DNA of 43,018 nucleotides. Origin: Sphingopyxis sp. UBA6723. GTDB lineage: Bacteria; Pseudomonadota; Alphaproteobacteria; Sphingomonadales; Sphingomonadaceae. This document shows, in pieces, positions 14,984-23,185 of the stretch (its first letter is position 1; each line of letters opens with the position of its first letter). The notes beneath the pieces were generated by a model that made no database searches, had not been told where the DNA came from, and saw nothing but the letters and a program-made list of their open reading frames with translations. The stretch is from assembly GCF_002454115.1 (NCBI RefSeq), contig NZ_DKIH01000011.1:395207-438224 (forward strand), in the 5' to 3' direction. Position numbers and translations under genes: made by a program.

Positions 14984-16435
14984 TTAGCGCACAGCCTTCT
15001 TCAGCGCCGCAGTGCTGCGGTGGCCGGGGCCGTCGTCGCCCGCGCGATCGATCCGGGCCAAAATGCCTTCGAGCGCGCGGCTGATTGCGGTCTGGGTGCG
15101 GACCATTTCGACCTTCGGCCAGGCGGTGCGCTCGCCGGTGTCGATCAGTTCGTCGATATCCTCTTGCCCCAGATCGCTCAGGATTTTCGCGGGCGACCAG
15201 AATTTGGGCGGGCGGATGATGTTGATGTCGCCGGTATATTCCTGATTGATCACCGACCGCGCCATATTGGCGAGGCTGTTCAAGGGCGGCACCCATTCGA
15301 GCGGTTTCTGGAAGATGATCATATTGGCGTTCAGCCACGCTTTGAAGGTCGCCATCGACGCGTGTTGAATCGCCTCGATCGGCGCCATCTGCTTGCGCGT
15401 GTCGGTCGCGAAGGGCAGCGCGATCGGGTTCGCCTGGCTGACGATATGGTGGTTGACCCCGTACAGCCGTTCGAGCCGCTTGGTCGGGATGTCGTGGGTG
15501 ACCGACCCATCGACCCAGCGCCGGTCGGGCTGGTACGGGATGCGGTTGCCGCTGTCGTCGCGCGCCATCAGCATCACCGGCGGGAAGACGCCGGGAACGG
15601 CGCATGACGCGAGCACCGCCTCACGGATCAACACGTTGGGCGCGGTGATGGCGTTGAGCAGGCGGCCGTTCTGATGCTTTTCGGCGGGGGCGACCGAGAC
15701 GTTGAGGTGGCGGCCGCTGATCTCGAACGCTTCCTGAAAGGTCAGGTCGGGGATCAGATCGGCGAGCCGGTCGCGCACCTCGTCCGACGCCAGCCGCTTC
15801 TGTTTGGGGTCGCGCGCGGGATTGGCGAGGCGTTCGCTTTCGAGCAGGGCGCCGATTTCGCTGTCCTTGCGGGTGCAGACGACCGCGGCGACGATCGACC
15901 CGCCGCTGGCGCCCGACATGATCGCGGGCAGCACGCCCTCGGACCACAAGGCTTTGACGACGCCAATGTGGAAAAACAGGAAGCTGCCCGAACCCGAGAG
16001 CAGGAGCGCCGAGCGGCCGTAGCAATGCTGGGCGCGGCGGAAGAAGTCGCGCTTTTCCTCGCGTGGGATGCTGCGCGCGGCGGCGATTTTGTCGAGCGAA
16101 GCGACGACCTCGGCGACATAATCCTCGATCAGCTTTTTGGTGCCGAAACGCGCCTTTTGGTAAAGGCGCTCGTGGCCCATGCCATCGATATTGCCGTGGA
16201 TGCCTTCGTTGAGGACGAAGAGCAGCCCCTTGACGTCGCCCGCCGCCGACAGCTTGCGCAGCCGTTCGAGCCGGGCGCGGATCGCCTTATAATCGAAATG
16301 CTTGCTTTCGTCGGCGTCGCGCCACGTTTGCAACCCCGATTTTTTGTCATGCGCGCGCGCGGCCTTGGCCCAGGCGATGTAATCGGGTGCGGTCACGAGA
16401 TCGCGGTCGGCGCTGAGCGTCGGGGTGAAGAGCAT
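14984..16435 (-). CDS. DUF3336-patatin triacylglycerol-lipase-like acyl hydrolase
   Basis: The 483-residue protein has an N-terminal DUF3336-type helical domain (residues 15-135) joined to a patatin domain. The patatin catalytic parts are the oxyanion loop LSGSGSFLFFHIGVV (from residue 147), the nucleophile elbow GASGGS (Ser177) and the Asp-Gly of the dyad in WVDGSVTHD (Asp309). DUF3336 plus patatin is the architecture of the yeast Tgl3/4/5 and plant SDP1 triacylglycerol lipases. Bacterial members are usually annotated only as patatin-like. It lies directly after the WS/DGAT gene and is coupled to the monoacylglycerol-lipase-like gene. The likely role is breakdown of stored neutral lipid. A phospholipase activity is the main alternative. 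Confidence 0.88.
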   Translation of the reverse strand: MLFTPTLSADRDLVTAPDYIAWAKAARAHDKKSGLQTWRDADESKHFDYKAIRARLERLRKLSAAGDVKGLLFVLNEGIHGNIDGMGHERLYQKARFGTKKLIEDYVAEVVASLDKIAAARSIPREEKRDFFRRAQHCYGRSALLLSGSGSFLFFHIGVVKALWSEGVLPAIMSGASGGSIVAAVVCTRKDSEIGALLESERLANPARDPKQKRLASDEVRDRLADLIPDLTFQEAFEISGRHLNVSVAPAEKHQNGRLLNAITAPNVLIREAVLASCAVPGVFPPVMLMARDDSGNRIPYQPDRRWVDGSVTHDIPTKRLERLYGVNHHIVSQANPIALPFATDTRKQMAPIEAIQHASMATFKAWLNANMIIFQKPLEWVPPLNSLANMARSVINQEYTGDINIIRPPKFWSPAKILSDLGQEDIDELIDTGERTAWPKVEMVRTQTAISRALEGILARIDRAGDDGPGHRSTAALKKAVR

Positions 16436-16525
16436 TCAGTGTTCCTGTTGCGCATGGTCAATTTTTTCGGAGTCTTGCGGGTTACGTTGCCTTTGGCAAC
16501 TGTTTTGACAGCGCCCTTCCAGCCA

Positions 16526-16601
16526 CGTCACCCCGGACTTGATCCGGGGTCCCGCTCGGCGACGTTGAAAAGCGGGATCCCGGATCAAGTCCGGGATGAC
16601 G
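16526..16601. repeat. Palindromic intergenic repeat, family D, copy 2
   Basis: Outer ends are CGTCA and TGACG. The left arm hairpin is CCCCGGA-CTTGA-TCCGGGG and the right is TCCCGGA-TCAAG-TCCGGGA. Both are perfect seven-pair stems that differ at one covarying pair. It lies between WS/DGAT and the patatin gene and contains the WS/DGAT stop codon at 16585. Confidence 0.92.
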
Positions 16602-18162
16602 AAGACGGGGGCTTTTTCTTTCCATTTCCTGCCACCTTTGTCTTCCCGGCAGGTTTTGGGACAGCTTTCGCCTTCGCCTTGGGTTTTGGCGCTGCTTTGG
16701 CCGCCGGTTTCGGCGTTGCCGTAACGGTTTTCGGCTTTTCAGCTTTCGGCACTGCCGCCATCAGATCGGCGAAACTTTCCTCGATACATTCGCGGAAAAA
16801 AGCGATGTCGGGCATGATCGCGCGTTCGCAGATGATCGAAAAGGCGATGCGGCCGTTGTAGCTGGGGGTCGCGACGAACAGCCCCATATTGTTCGCCAGC
16901 GGCGCCATGCCGTGCTGCATGACGAGCTGCGCGCCCGCGAGATAGAGCGGCACCTGCGCGCCGGGGACGTTCGAGATGAACAGGTTGGTGCCGCGCACCG
17001 CGAACCGCTCACTCGTGACCAGCCGCGCGACCGCGGCCATCGTCGCGCCGGGGATATGCTGCGACAGGTCGGTCATGATCCGCGCGCTGACGCCAGCCTT
17101 CGCCTCTTTCGCCTCGACCGTGTAGTCGCGGATCGCCGCGAGACGCGCGAGCGGGTCGGCGATGTCGCTGCGCACCGGGACGCTCATGGCCGACACCTGA
17201 TTGCCGGGGGTGCTGGCTTTGCCCGCGGCCTTTTCCTTGCCGCGCAGGTTGATCGGGGCGACCGCGACGAGGCTGTCCTTGGGCAATTCCTTGTGCTTGG
17301 CGAGATATTTGCGCAGCGCGCCGCCGACGGTGGTCAGCACAACATCGTTGACCGTCGCGCCCGGCACTTTTTTGCGGACCAGCGCGACATCGGCGAGCGC
17401 CACCGACGTCCCGTCGAACATCTTGTGCGGGCCGACGGGGACGTTGAAGCGCGTCTCCGGCACCCCGGCGGTCATCCCGCCTTCGGCCATCGCCTTGCGC
17501 GCCGACGAGATGATCGCGGGCGACATTTTCATCAGCGCGTTCATGAATTTGACCGGCGATTGCAGCGATGCCGACCAGGCGCGCGACAGCGTTTCGGCGC
17601 TCGACGGCGGATCGCCGAGATCTTCGACCGGCGGCGGTTCGGGAATCGCGGGGGTGCCCTTGGCATCGATGTCGCTCATCGCGATGAAGGCGTGTGCACC
17701 CGACGCGCCGTCGACCGCGGCGTGATGGACGCGGTGGAGCATCGCGAAGCTGCCCTTGGGAATGCCCGGGATCCGGTCGAGCCCCTCGATGATGTAAATG
17801 TCCCACAGCGGGCGGTTCATATCCATCGGTTTGGAAAAATAGCGCGCCACCGCGATGCATAACTGCCGCCAGTCGCCGGGCTCGGGCAGGCGCGCATGGC
17901 TCATATGCGCCTCGACATCGAAATGCTCGTCCTCGACCCAATAGGGATGGTCCATGTCGAATGGCAGGCGGTGGAGGCGGCGTTTGAATACGGGCGACGT
18001 GTCGACGCGGCTTTCGACGTGGCGGATGATGTCCTTGAAGCGCACGAAGCCGCCCGGCGCGGTCGAGGGGTCGTAGATATAGACCCCCATGATGTGGGTC
18101 AGATTGTTCGCGGTCTGGGTGTAGAGGAACTGGGCGTCCTGCGCGCTGAGCTGTTTGAGCAT
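16585..18162 (-). CDS. Wax ester synthase/diacylglycerol acyltransferase (WS/DGAT)
   Basis: The 525-residue protein is a WS/DGAT that would transfer acyl groups from acyl-CoA to diacylglycerol or fatty alcohol, forming storage lipid. It opens LSAQDAQFLY and carries the catalytic HHAAVDG (the HHxxxDG motif, residues 146-152), preceded by NRPLWDIYII. The later VNDVVLTTVGGALR and NLFISNVPGAQVPLYLAG segments are also typical. The ATG at 18162 is chosen because AAGGA sits seven bases upstream; an in-frame ATG at 18183 abuts the family E palindrome. Residues from about 473 form a Lys/Ala/Pro-rich tail (TPKPAAKAAPKPKAKAKA). The last codons and stop lie inside a family D palindrome. Confidence 0.95.
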   Translation of the reverse strand: MLKQLSAQDAQFLYTQTANNLTHIMGVYIYDPSTAPGGFVRFKDIIRHVESRVDTSPVFKRRLHRLPFDMDHPYWVEDEHFDVEAHMSHARLPEPGDWRQLCIAVARYFSKPMDMNRPLWDIYIIEGLDRIPGIPKGSFAMLHRVHHAAVDGASGAHAFIAMSDIDAKGTPAIPEPPPVEDLGDPPSSAETLSRAWSASLQSPVKFMNALMKMSPAIISSARKAMAEGGMTAGVPETRFNVPVGPHKMFDGTSVALADVALVRKKVPGATVNDVVLTTVGGALRKYLAKHKELPKDSLVAVAPINLRGKEKAAGKASTPGNQVSAMSVPVRSDIADPLARLAAIRDYTVEAKEAKAGVSARIMTDLSQHIPGATMAAVARLVTSERFAVRGTNLFISNVPGAQVPLYLAGAQLVMQHGMAPLANNMGLFVATPSYNGRIAFSIICERAIMPDIAFFRECIEESFADLMAAVPKAEKPKTVTATPKPAAKAAPKPKAKAKAVPKPAGKTKVAGNGKKKPPSSSSRT

Positions 18163-18183
18163 GTTAGGTTCCTTTACAGACAT

Positions 18184-18281
18184 CGTCATTGCGAGGAGCC
18201 GACGGCGACGCGGCAATCTCCAGCTTTTGAGGTTGCGCGACTTCGATGGCTGGAGATTGCTTCGCTTCGCTCGCAATGACG
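18184..18281. repeat. Palindromic intergenic repeat, family E
   Basis: About 98 bp with ends CGTCATTGCGAG and CTCGCAATGACG and inner arms GCAATCTCCAG and CTGGAGATTGC. It fills the gap between the PlsB-like gene and WS/DGAT. It resembles the widespread CGTCATTGCGAG-type intergenic repeats. Only one copy is present here. Confidence 0.88.
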
Positions 18282-18300
18282 AACTTAGGGTGCTGCATTG

Positions 18301-20640
18301 TCATTGCTCCGCCACCGGCAACCGATCCGCCAGCGCCACGGTCGACAGTCGCATCGTTTCCATCACGTTCGCCAACCCGCGCAGTTCCATCAGCAGCGCG
18401 CGGCGTGCGGCGAGGATGGCGGGCGTTGCCTCCTCGGCCAATCCCATATGGCGCAACAGCGACAGGCCGTTGGCGAACAACAATTTGCCGATCGCCGCCT
18501 CGCTGCTGATCCGGCGGAGCAGATAGGCCTGCTTGCCCTCGGTCAGCGCGGCGTCGAGCAAGGCCTTTTCATCGACCGCATCGCCCGGCTTTGCGCGCGC
18601 GAGCAGGTCGGCGACGACCGAGTAGGCCTCGGCAAAGGGCAGCAGAATCGCGTGGCCAACGACGGGCTGGCAACGGCGCAGCAGCTGCGCGATGCCGCGG
18701 TCGCCGCTGGCGAGGCGGCGGTCCCATACCGGATCGATGCGTTCGAGTTCGGCGCGCAGGGCCGCCATATGCTCGTCGCGCGGCGGATAGAAAAATTCGA
18801 ATTTGAACAGGTCGCGGAGGCGATCGATCTTGTCCCAGAAGGCCGCGGTCGCATCGCCGCTGTCGGCGTCGCGCAATTCGAACAGCACCAGTTCGATCAT
18901 CGCGCGGTCGAGGAAATGATGCGCGATGATGTTGCGGTAATAGCTCGCCATTGGATGTTTGGCGGGATCGATCGAATAGATATTTTCGCTGCCCGCTTCG
19001 TAACGGGTGAGCAGCCCGCTGGTGACGAGCGTGTCGACGGTGGCGGACAAAGCCGCATCGTCGCCGCTTTCGAGGTCGCTGCTGATCCGGATGCCGCGCG
19101 CCCGCGCCCAGTCGGTCACCGCGCCGATCGCCCCGAGCAGTTCGGCCGAGGTTGCCCCCCGCGGCGCCATGCCGAGCAGGATCAGGCACATCACCGAGGT
19201 GACGGTGAGCGGGGTGACGCGGTTCGCCTCGACCGCGACGGCAAAAGCGATGCGTTCGAGCGCGCGTTTGTCGTCGGCGCCCGGCGCAGTGTCGATCACC
19301 ACCGGGTTGCCAATGTCGAGCCGGATGCGTCCCGAGGGTTCCTTCAGACTCTTCATATAGCCGATGAACCACGACAGGCTTTCGGGCTTTTTGCTGCGCC
19401 CGGTCTGTTCGGCGGCATATTCCTCGACATCGCGGATCAGGTCGAAGCTGGTGACGAATGGGACGAAATGGACGCCGCGGGTTCCTGTCGCATGCGCCGC
19501 GTCGAGGACATATTTCATCAGGCCATATTTGGGCGGCATCAGCTTGCCGAGGCGCGAGCGCGTCCCTTCGAACGCCCAGCTCAAGGGGAAGCGCTTGGCG
19601 AGCAGCCAGGCGATATAGTGGCGCAGCACGAGTTTATAGACCGGCTGATCCTGAAAGCTGCGGCGGATGAAAATCATCCCCGAGCGGCGGAAAAATTCGC
19701 CCATTACCGCGAAGTCGAGATTGGCGCCGCCGAAGCTGTGCAGCATCGGCATGTCGTTTTCGTAAGTGAGGCGGCTGGGCGTCGCGCCGTCGATATAGGT
19801 TTTGTGGGTGAAGAGGATCGCGGTCGGATGTTCGCGCAGGATCGCGCGCAGCCGCGCGAGCTCGGCGGCGTCGACCTCCATCTCGGGCGCGTAGCCGCCG
19901 AACATCATGCGGTCGAGCCGGGCGCGCAGATCAAGGAAAAGCGCGCTGGGCCGCGCAATGACCTCTTTCATCAGCGGGCGGGCTTCGCGGAACAGCTCGG
20001 CGACCGGGCGCCCCGTCGTCTCAGACAATTCGGCGAGTGCGGCGCGGAATTTGGGGCTGGTGCGCAGGCCGTCGGCGACAAAGCGCGGCACCTTGTAGCG
20101 GGTGCCGCGAATGCCGCGCTCGGCGACGTCGAGCGCGAGTCCCGCCTGCCGCGCGACGAAACCGGCAAATTCGGCGCCGTCGGGGCCGGCCGCGTCGCCG
20201 CCGCCGGTTTGCGCCGCGAAACGGTCGCGCAATGCGGCGAGCGTCGCCGCCTCACCGACCAATATCTGCGCGCGGCGGCGGTCACGGAGGAGGATCAAGC
20301 GGGCGCGTAGCGAGCCGGGATGGCGCGGGTCGCCGAACAATATGTGGCGGAATTTGAGCGCGCGGTCACGCTCGAACCCCGGGATACGCCACGCAACACG
20401 CAGCGGCACCACCTGCCGCGAAGGTTGCCCGTCGAGCCGAGCGCGGAGGGTTTCGAGCGGGAGGGCGTGGTCGTCATCCTCGATTGCGAGGCTGGCCCAT
20501 TGCGGGTCGTTATCGCCAGCGGTGGCATGGACCCAGTCGAGGAGCAGCTGGCGTTCAACCCCGTTGCGCGCGTCGATGATATAGAGCCGGTCGGCCGCGT
20601 CCTCCTTCATGATGGGGGTGCGGGCGGTTCCGTCGGCCAC
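18301..20640 (-). CDS. plsB: PlsB-like glycerol-3-phosphate acyltransferase
   Basis: The 779-residue protein has the PlsB acyltransferase core. The catalytic HX4D reads HKTYID at residues 289-294. Next come GMIFIRRSF (block II, about 321), SWAFEGTRSRLGKLMPPKYGL (block III, about 354) and HFVPFVTSFD (block IV). PlsB acylates the sn-1 position of glycerol-3-phosphate with acyl-CoA or acyl-ACP at the inner membrane, making lysophosphatidate. The long N-terminal region and the helical C-terminal half are as in full-length PlsB proteins. The reading starts at GTG 20640; ATG 20610 (MKEDAADRLYI) is an alternative, with no strong ribosome-binding site for either. Palindromes of families A and E flank it inside the convoy. 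Confidence 0.9.
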   Translation of the reverse strand: MADGTARTPIMKEDAADRLYIIDARNGVERQLLLDWVHATAGDNDPQWASLAIEDDDHALPLETLRARLDGQPSRQVVPLRVAWRIPGFERDRALKFRHILFGDPRHPGSLRARLILLRDRRRAQILVGEAATLAALRDRFAAQTGGGDAAGPDGAEFAGFVARQAGLALDVAERGIRGTRYKVPRFVADGLRTSPKFRAALAELSETTGRPVAELFREARPLMKEVIARPSALFLDLRARLDRMMFGGYAPEMEVDAAELARLRAILREHPTAILFTHKTYIDGATPSRLTYENDMPMLHSFGGANLDFAVMGEFFRRSGMIFIRRSFQDQPVYKLVLRHYIAWLLAKRFPLSWAFEGTRSRLGKLMPPKYGLMKYVLDAAHATGTRGVHFVPFVTSFDLIRDVEEYAAEQTGRSKKPESLSWFIGYMKSLKEPSGRIRLDIGNPVVIDTAPGADDKRALERIAFAVAVEANRVTPLTVTSVMCLILLGMAPRGATSAELLGAIGAVTDWARARGIRISSDLESGDDAALSATVDTLVTSGLLTRYEAGSENIYSIDPAKHPMASYYRNIIAHHFLDRAMIELVLFELRDADSGDATAAFWDKIDRLRDLFKFEFFYPPRDEHMAALRAELERIDPVWDRRLASGDRGIAQLLRRCQPVVGHAILLPFAEAYSVVADLLARAKPGDAVDEKALLDAALTEGKQAYLLRRISSEAAIGKLLFANGLSLLRHMGLAEEATPAILAARRALLMELRGLANVMETMRLSTVALADRLPVAEQ

Positions 20641-20692
20641 TGTTCAATAACGCCCCGCCGCGTTGGAAAGAAGGGGAGCATGTCCCCAAATT

Positions 20693-20774
20693 CCGTTCGC
20701 ATCGAGCGAAGTCGAGATGCCCGTCGGCATGGCGCTGTCCCTGCGGGTGTCTCGACTTCGTTCGACACGAACGG
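20693..20774. repeat. Palindromic intergenic repeat, family A, copy 2
   Basis: The arms begin CCGTTCG and end CGAACGG. Here the left arm carries the GCA/TGC version of the inner stem and the right arm the GTG/CAC version, the reverse of copy 1. It lies between the HAD-PlsC and PlsB-like genes. Confidence 0.9.
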
Positions 20775-20798
20775 GAAGCAGATGTCGGGTGATAGTCG

Positions 20799-22370
20799 TC
20801 ATTTGCTCGAAGGCTTTTTTGCCGGTTTCTTCGCGGCAGGCTTCTTTGCAGCCGCCTTTTTCGGCTTAGCCCTTTCGGTCTTCACCTCGGGGGCAGCAGC
20901 CTCCGGCGCAGGCTCCTTCGCCACCGACTCCGCGACGCTTTCCTCGGGCTGGCCCAAAGTCCGCAGGAACATGTTGCGGACGTCGCGGACATGATTGTTG
21001 ATCGTCCGCGGGCTCCACCCCGAGGTATCGACCGGCGGCAGCACGGTGACGCGAACCGTCGCGGGGCGCATCACAAACTCGTTCTTGGGCGCGACGTCGG
21101 TCGCGTTATGAATGACGATCGGGACGATCGGCACCCCCGCCTGCATCGCGAGGTGGAAGGCGCCCTTCTTGAACGGTTCCAGCTTTGGTGTCAGGCTGCG
21201 CGTGCCTTCGGGCGAGATGCAGATCGATTTGCCTTCGATCTTGATCGCATCGACCAGCGGTTCCATCGCCTTGATCGCGCTCTTGCCGTCGGCGCGGTCG
21301 ACGAAGACGGTGCCGCCCCATTCCATCAGCTTGCCGAGAATCGGGATATTCTTGATCTCCTTCTTGCCCACCCCGCCCATGTCGCGGCGGATGAGCTTGG
21401 CGAGGATCATCACATCGGCCTTGCTCTGGTGGTTGAAGATGAAGACGCAGGGGCGCGACGACCACAGGTTCTTTTCGTCCTCGACCTCCAGCTCAACGCC
21501 GGTGATCGCGGTGGCGAAATCGCCGAACAGGCCGATCGAAAAATTCGCCGCCTCGCGCTGCGAGCGAGTCAGTGCCCAGATCGGCAGGCCCGCGGCAAAG
21601 GCGCCGACGAGCGAGCCGGTCGCGTAGATGGTGCGGGTGTAGTCGACCCACGACGGCGTGCCGCGGCTGCCGAAGCGCTGCACCGGCCAGCCATTCTCTT
21701 CGGCGATGGCTTTCAGTTTCAAATTCGGATTGAGCGGGCGCGGTTTGCCGACGCGTTCGAGCAATTCGATATCGTCGTCGCTGTCCGAATAGAAAAAGCT
21801 CTGGTCGAGATCGAGGCCATACTCTGCCGCTAACTCCTCGGCGGCAAGCACCTTGCCCTCGCCGAAGCAGAGCGGGCGGATGATGTCGCCAGTGAAAACG
21901 CCATCCTCAATCTCATAGGCCGAGCATTTGATGTCGGTGATACCAAGGTCGCGCGCGGTCGGTTCGATCTGATAGATCGTCGCCGACGAGATGATCGCGA
22001 CGCGGTGGCCCTTGGCTTGGTGGGCTTCGATGATCGCGCGGGTTTCGGGGTAGATCTTGCGCGCGATATGCTTTTTGTAAAGCTCTTCGCCGAATTCGAT
22101 GAAGCTTTGCTCCTCGACGCCCTTCATGAATTTGGCGGCGCCCGACATCAGGCCCGAGAAGCCGATGGTGCCGAGGCTGTGCTGCGCGATGACCTGCGCG
22201 GTCTCGGCAATCTCCTCCATCGACATTTCGCGGCGCTGGAATTTCTCGCGCAGCATCGCGGTCGCCGAATAGCCCGAAATGATGGTGCCGTCGAAATCGA
22301 ACAGCGCGGCGATATGCGATCCCGGCTCCGATGCCAGAACTTCGTCCAAATGCGGTTGCGGCCTCGCCAC
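20799..22370 (-). CDS. HAD-IB phosphatase / 1-acylglycerol-3-phosphate acyltransferase fusion (PlsC-like)
   Basis: The 523-residue bifunctional protein has an N-terminal HAD-IB domain (residues 20-230: DFDGT nucleophile loop at 25-29, ISSAT near 128, FYSDSDDDIELL near 193). A PlsC-type acyltransferase domain follows (300-445: HQSKAD as the HX4D motif at 314-319, SPEGTRS at 386-392, VPIVPIVIHN near 414). The acyltransferase would convert lysophosphatidate to phosphatidate. The HAD substrate is unknown. From about residue 475 there is a tail ending in Lys/Ala/Pro repeats (KAAAKKPAAKKPAKKP). The start is GTG 22370, with GGGGAGA upstream. The gene begins 68 bp after eda and opens the lipid part of the convoy. 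Confidence 0.93.
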   Translation of the reverse strand: MARPQPHLDEVLASEPGSHIAALFDFDGTIISGYSATAMLREKFQRREMSMEEIAETAQVIAQHSLGTIGFSGLMSGAAKFMKGVEEQSFIEFGEELYKKHIARKIYPETRAIIEAHQAKGHRVAIISSATIYQIEPTARDLGITDIKCSAYEIEDGVFTGDIIRPLCFGEGKVLAAEELAAEYGLDLDQSFFYSDSDDDIELLERVGKPRPLNPNLKLKAIAEENGWPVQRFGSRGTPSWVDYTRTIYATGSLVGAFAAGLPIWALTRSQREAANFSIGLFGDFATAITGVELEVEDEKNLWSSRPCVFIFNHQSKADVMILAKLIRRDMGGVGKKEIKNIPILGKLMEWGGTVFVDRADGKSAIKAMEPLVDAIKIEGKSICISPEGTRSLTPKLEPFKKGAFHLAMQAGVPIVPIVIHNATDVAPKNEFVMRPATVRVTVLPPVDTSGWSPRTINNHVRDVRNMFLRTLGQPEESVAESVAKEPAPEAAAPEVKTERAKPKKAAAKKPAAKKPAKKPSSK

Positions 22371-22438
22371 GCCTGTCTCCCCACTAACGGCTTGTTTGCC
22401 GTCTTATCCCTGCACGATGACAGGTAAGATGGGGTTAA

Positions 22439-23062
22439 TCAATGGCGCGAAAGGGCCGCTGCCTCTTGGGCAAGTGCCTCGATCCGCGCTGCATCGAGCG
22501 GCCCTGACGGGACGACCCAACTGCCGCCGACGCACAGCACGGCTTCGAGCGCGAGCCATTCAGGCGCTGTCGCAAGGCTGATGCCGCCGGTCGGACAGAA
22601 CCGCGCCTGACCGAAGGGACCGGCGAGCGCCTTGAGGGCCGGGATGCCGCCGCTGGTCGCCGCGGGGAAGAATTTGAAGCGGTCGAGGCCAAGGTCCATG
22701 CCGCGCATGATGTCACCCGCGTTCGCGGTGCCGGGCAGGAAGGGAATGCCGCTCGCAACCGCGGCCTTGCCCAGATTGTCGGTCAGGCCCGGCGAGACGA
22801 TGAATTCGGCGCCGACGTGGATCGCCCCAGCCAGCATTGCGGGGTCGAGCACAGTGCCCGCGCCGACGACCGCGCCTTTTACGGCCTTCATCGCGGCGAT
22901 TGCGTCGAGGGCAGCGGGGGTGCGCAGGGTGACTTCGAGCACCGTCAGCCCGCCCGCGACCAGCGCCTCGGCCATCGGCACCGCATCCTCGACCCGGTCG
23001 ATGACGATCACCGGAACGACGGGGGCTAGGCGCATGATCTGGTCGATGGATTGGTCTGGCAT
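22439..23062 (-). CDS. eda: 2-keto-3-deoxy-6-phosphogluconate aldolase
   Basis: The 207-residue class I aldolase splits KDPG to pyruvate and glyceraldehyde-3-phosphate, the second Entner-Doudoroff step. Family marks are VVPVIVIDRVEDA, GGLTVLEVTLRTPAAL with the catalytic Glu, VGAGTVL, FIVSPG, and the Schiff-base lysine in RFKFFPA. CPTGGIS and VGGSWV bind phosphate. Length is standard. It lies 123 bp after edd with a family B palindrome between them, and 68 bp before the HAD-PlsC gene, so read-through from sugar catabolism into lipid synthesis is possible. Confidence 0.96.
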   Translation of the reverse strand: MPDQSIDQIMRLAPVVPVIVIDRVEDAVPMAEALVAGGLTVLEVTLRTPAALDAIAAMKAVKGAVVGAGTVLDPAMLAGAIHVGAEFIVSPGLTDNLGKAAVASGIPFLPGTANAGDIMRGMDLGLDRFKFFPAATSGGIPALKALAGPFGQARFCPTGGISLATAPEWLALEAVLCVGGSWVVPSGPLDAARIEALAQEAAALSRH

Positions 23063-23088
23063 AGAAACTCCGTTCGAAACTCTAAATT

Positions 23089-23177
23089 CCGTTCGCCCTG
23101 AGCTTGTCGAAGGGCCGTTTTTCTTTCTGCGACGTCGACAGAAAAGGGCGGTGCTTCGACAAGCTCAGCACGAACGG
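23089..23177. repeat. Palindromic intergenic repeat, family B, copy 2
   Basis: The left arm is CCGTTCGCCCTGAGCTTGTC with CGAAGGGCCG following. The right arm holds CTTCGACAAGCTCAGC and ends in CGAACGG. It fills most of the edd-eda gap. Confidence 0.92.
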
Positions 23178-23185
23178 ATGAGGGG

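Noticed and set aside
16486..16500. Perfect hairpin GTTGCC-TTT-GGCAAC near the patatin start
   Set aside because: It is small and has no T-run in the direction of transcription. It may be chance, so no function is assigned.
18298..20310. Long plus-strand open frame (670 codons) opposite the PlsB-like gene
   Set aside because: The minus frame has the HKTYID and FEGTRS acyltransferase blocks. The plus frame shows no domain and starts in the repeat region.
22388..22403. Hairpin ACGGC/GCCGT between eda and HAD-PlsC as a terminator
   Set aside because: The stem is only five pairs and is not followed by a T-run in the direction of transcription, so it does not qualify as an intrinsic terminator.
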